A stretch of DNA of 64,000 nucleotides, taken from assembly GCF_000691165.1 (NCBI RefSeq), contig NZ_ASJD01000003.1:434001-498000 (forward strand), read 5' to 3'. How positions within the stretch are numbered: the stretch's first letter is position 1; each line of letters begins with the position of its first letter. Position numbers and translations under genes: made by a program. Below, piece by piece: positions 63,495 to 64,000 of this stretch. The DNA comes from Bacillus safensis FO-36b. Its GTDB lineage: Bacteria > Bacillota > Bacilli > Bacillales > Bacillaceae. Below the pieces are notes generated by a model. That model saw nothing but the letters and a program-made list of their open reading frames with translations, was not told the origin of the DNA and searched no databases.

Positions 63495-64000
63495 ATGAAG
63501 AAGTTTTTTGCTTTGCTTCTCCTGCTTGCGATCGGATGGGGCGTTTATTATACCATGCAAGCACAGGAACATGATGAGCCAGTGTCATCAGGTGGGGAAG
63601 ACGAAAGCGGTTCAAATGATATTTATCGAAATTTTAAAGAACTTGAAGAAAACGAATCAACGAGCAGCTATAACATTACAGCCAACCCAGTGCCCGGCAG
63701 CCGCCTTCTTGTGATGTCACCTCATGGCGGGAGGATCGAAGGCGGCGTGAGCGAGATCGTCCATTTTTTTGACAACGATTTTTCGACGTATTTATTTGAA
63801 GGTCTAAGAGAGAATGCATCAGAACTTCATATTACAAGTACAAACTTTGATGAGCCAATCGGCGTCGCGCAGGCAAAAGCACATGATTACATTTTAGCAG
63901 TGCATGGATACAAAGGCGAGGAAGGAATTGACCATACTCTCGTCGGCGGAACAGATTACGACCGTGCAGAGAAAATTGTCAACTCATTAGAGCGGAACGG
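63495..64000 (+). CDS. Poly-gamma-glutamate hydrolase family protein, second copy (partial)
   Basis: The frame opens at ATG 63495 behind AAAGGAG and runs off the right edge after 168 codons. It is a paralogue of the gene at 59435: N-terminal hydrophobic segment FFALLLLLAIGWGVYY (residues 3-18), zinc motif SPHGGRIEGGVSEI (about 75-88), shared FSTYLFEGLRE and LHITSTNFDEP, and second zinc His in AVHGYKGEE. It is predicted to be exported and to act on poly-gamma-glutamate. One copy probably corresponds to B. subtilis YmaC; which one cannot be settled without the C-terminus. Confidence 0.85.
   Translation, partial: MKKFFALLLLLAIGWGVYYTMQAQEHDEPVSSGGEDESGSNDIYRNFKELEENESTSSYNITANPVPGSRLLVMSPHGGRIEGGVSEIVHFFDNDFSTYLFEGLRENASELHITSTNFDEPIGVAQAKAHDYILAVHGYKGEEGIDHTLVGGTDYDRAEKIVNSLERN

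Noticed and set aside
1..64000. CRISPR arrays, insertion sequences, tRNA or rRNA genes
   Set aside because: No regularly spaced repeats, transposase-like proteins or tRNA-like cloverleaf sequences were noticed on either strand; a tRNAscan or IS search would be the decisive test.

Overview
The window is chromosomal DNA of a low-GC Gram-positive endospore former. Gene content and order follow the Bacillus subtilis dpaA-to-mutL region almost gene for gene (dpaAB, asd, dapG, dapA, rnjB, tepA, spoIIIE, ymfC-ymfM, pgsA, cinA, recA, rny, ymdB, spoVS, tdh, kbl, miaB, ricA, cotE, mutS, mutL). The differences (a biosynthetic operon at the left, two large MMPL transporters around ymfF/ymfH, no gene between recA and rny, bslA and small coat-like genes after mutL) suggest a relative such as the B. 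pumilus group. That species assignment is inference; no rRNA gene is present to confirm it.

Left region (1-10.5 kb): the distal part of a tightly packed plus-strand operon that looks like an uncharacterised natural-product cluster. It encodes a HAD phosphatase, a class II aminoacyl-tRNA-synthetase-like protein resembling amino acid:[carrier protein] ligases, a nucleotidyltransferase-fold protein, an ATP-grasp ligase, a fold-III PLP decarboxylase, an acyl-CoA-dehydrogenase-type flavoenzyme, a BtrH-like acyltransferase, a 184-residue protein of unknown function and a glutamine-dependent asparagine synthase. The combination recalls carrier-protein-tethered amino acid chemistry as in butirosin side-chain assembly. 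No carrier protein is visible, so it should lie left of the window. The operon runs without an obvious terminator into ymxH.

Middle region (10.5-57 kb): housekeeping and sporulation core. dpaAB, asd, dapG and dapA make the lysine/diaminopimelate/dipicolinate supply. RNase J2, TepA and SpoIIIE follow. The ymf region holds M16-type proteins YmfF and YmfH flanked by two about 1040-residue MMPL transporters whose upstream regions share a TAGTTAAACTA-type operator; a MarR regulator sits in front of the second. Then come rodZ, pgsA, cinA, recA (an SOS box inside a 42-nt palindrome), rny, ymdB, spoVS, a lone RND pump, and tdh-kbl. A low-GC singleton with MrcB-N-like and DUF3883-like domains is inserted between kbl and miaB and is a candidate restriction/defence gene. 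miaB, ricA, cotE, mutS and mutL follow.

Right region (57-64 kb): accessory surface and sporulation genes. On the minus strand are bslA (biofilm hydrophobin), a His/Met/Tyr-rich and a Cys/His-rich small protein (probable spore coat proteins, each with a sigma-K-like -10 about 30 nt upstream), and the intracellular subtilisin-like protease aprX. On the plus strand are a CarD-family protein, a Rap phosphatase without an obvious Phr gene, and two poly-gamma-glutamate hydrolase-family genes, the second cut by the right edge.
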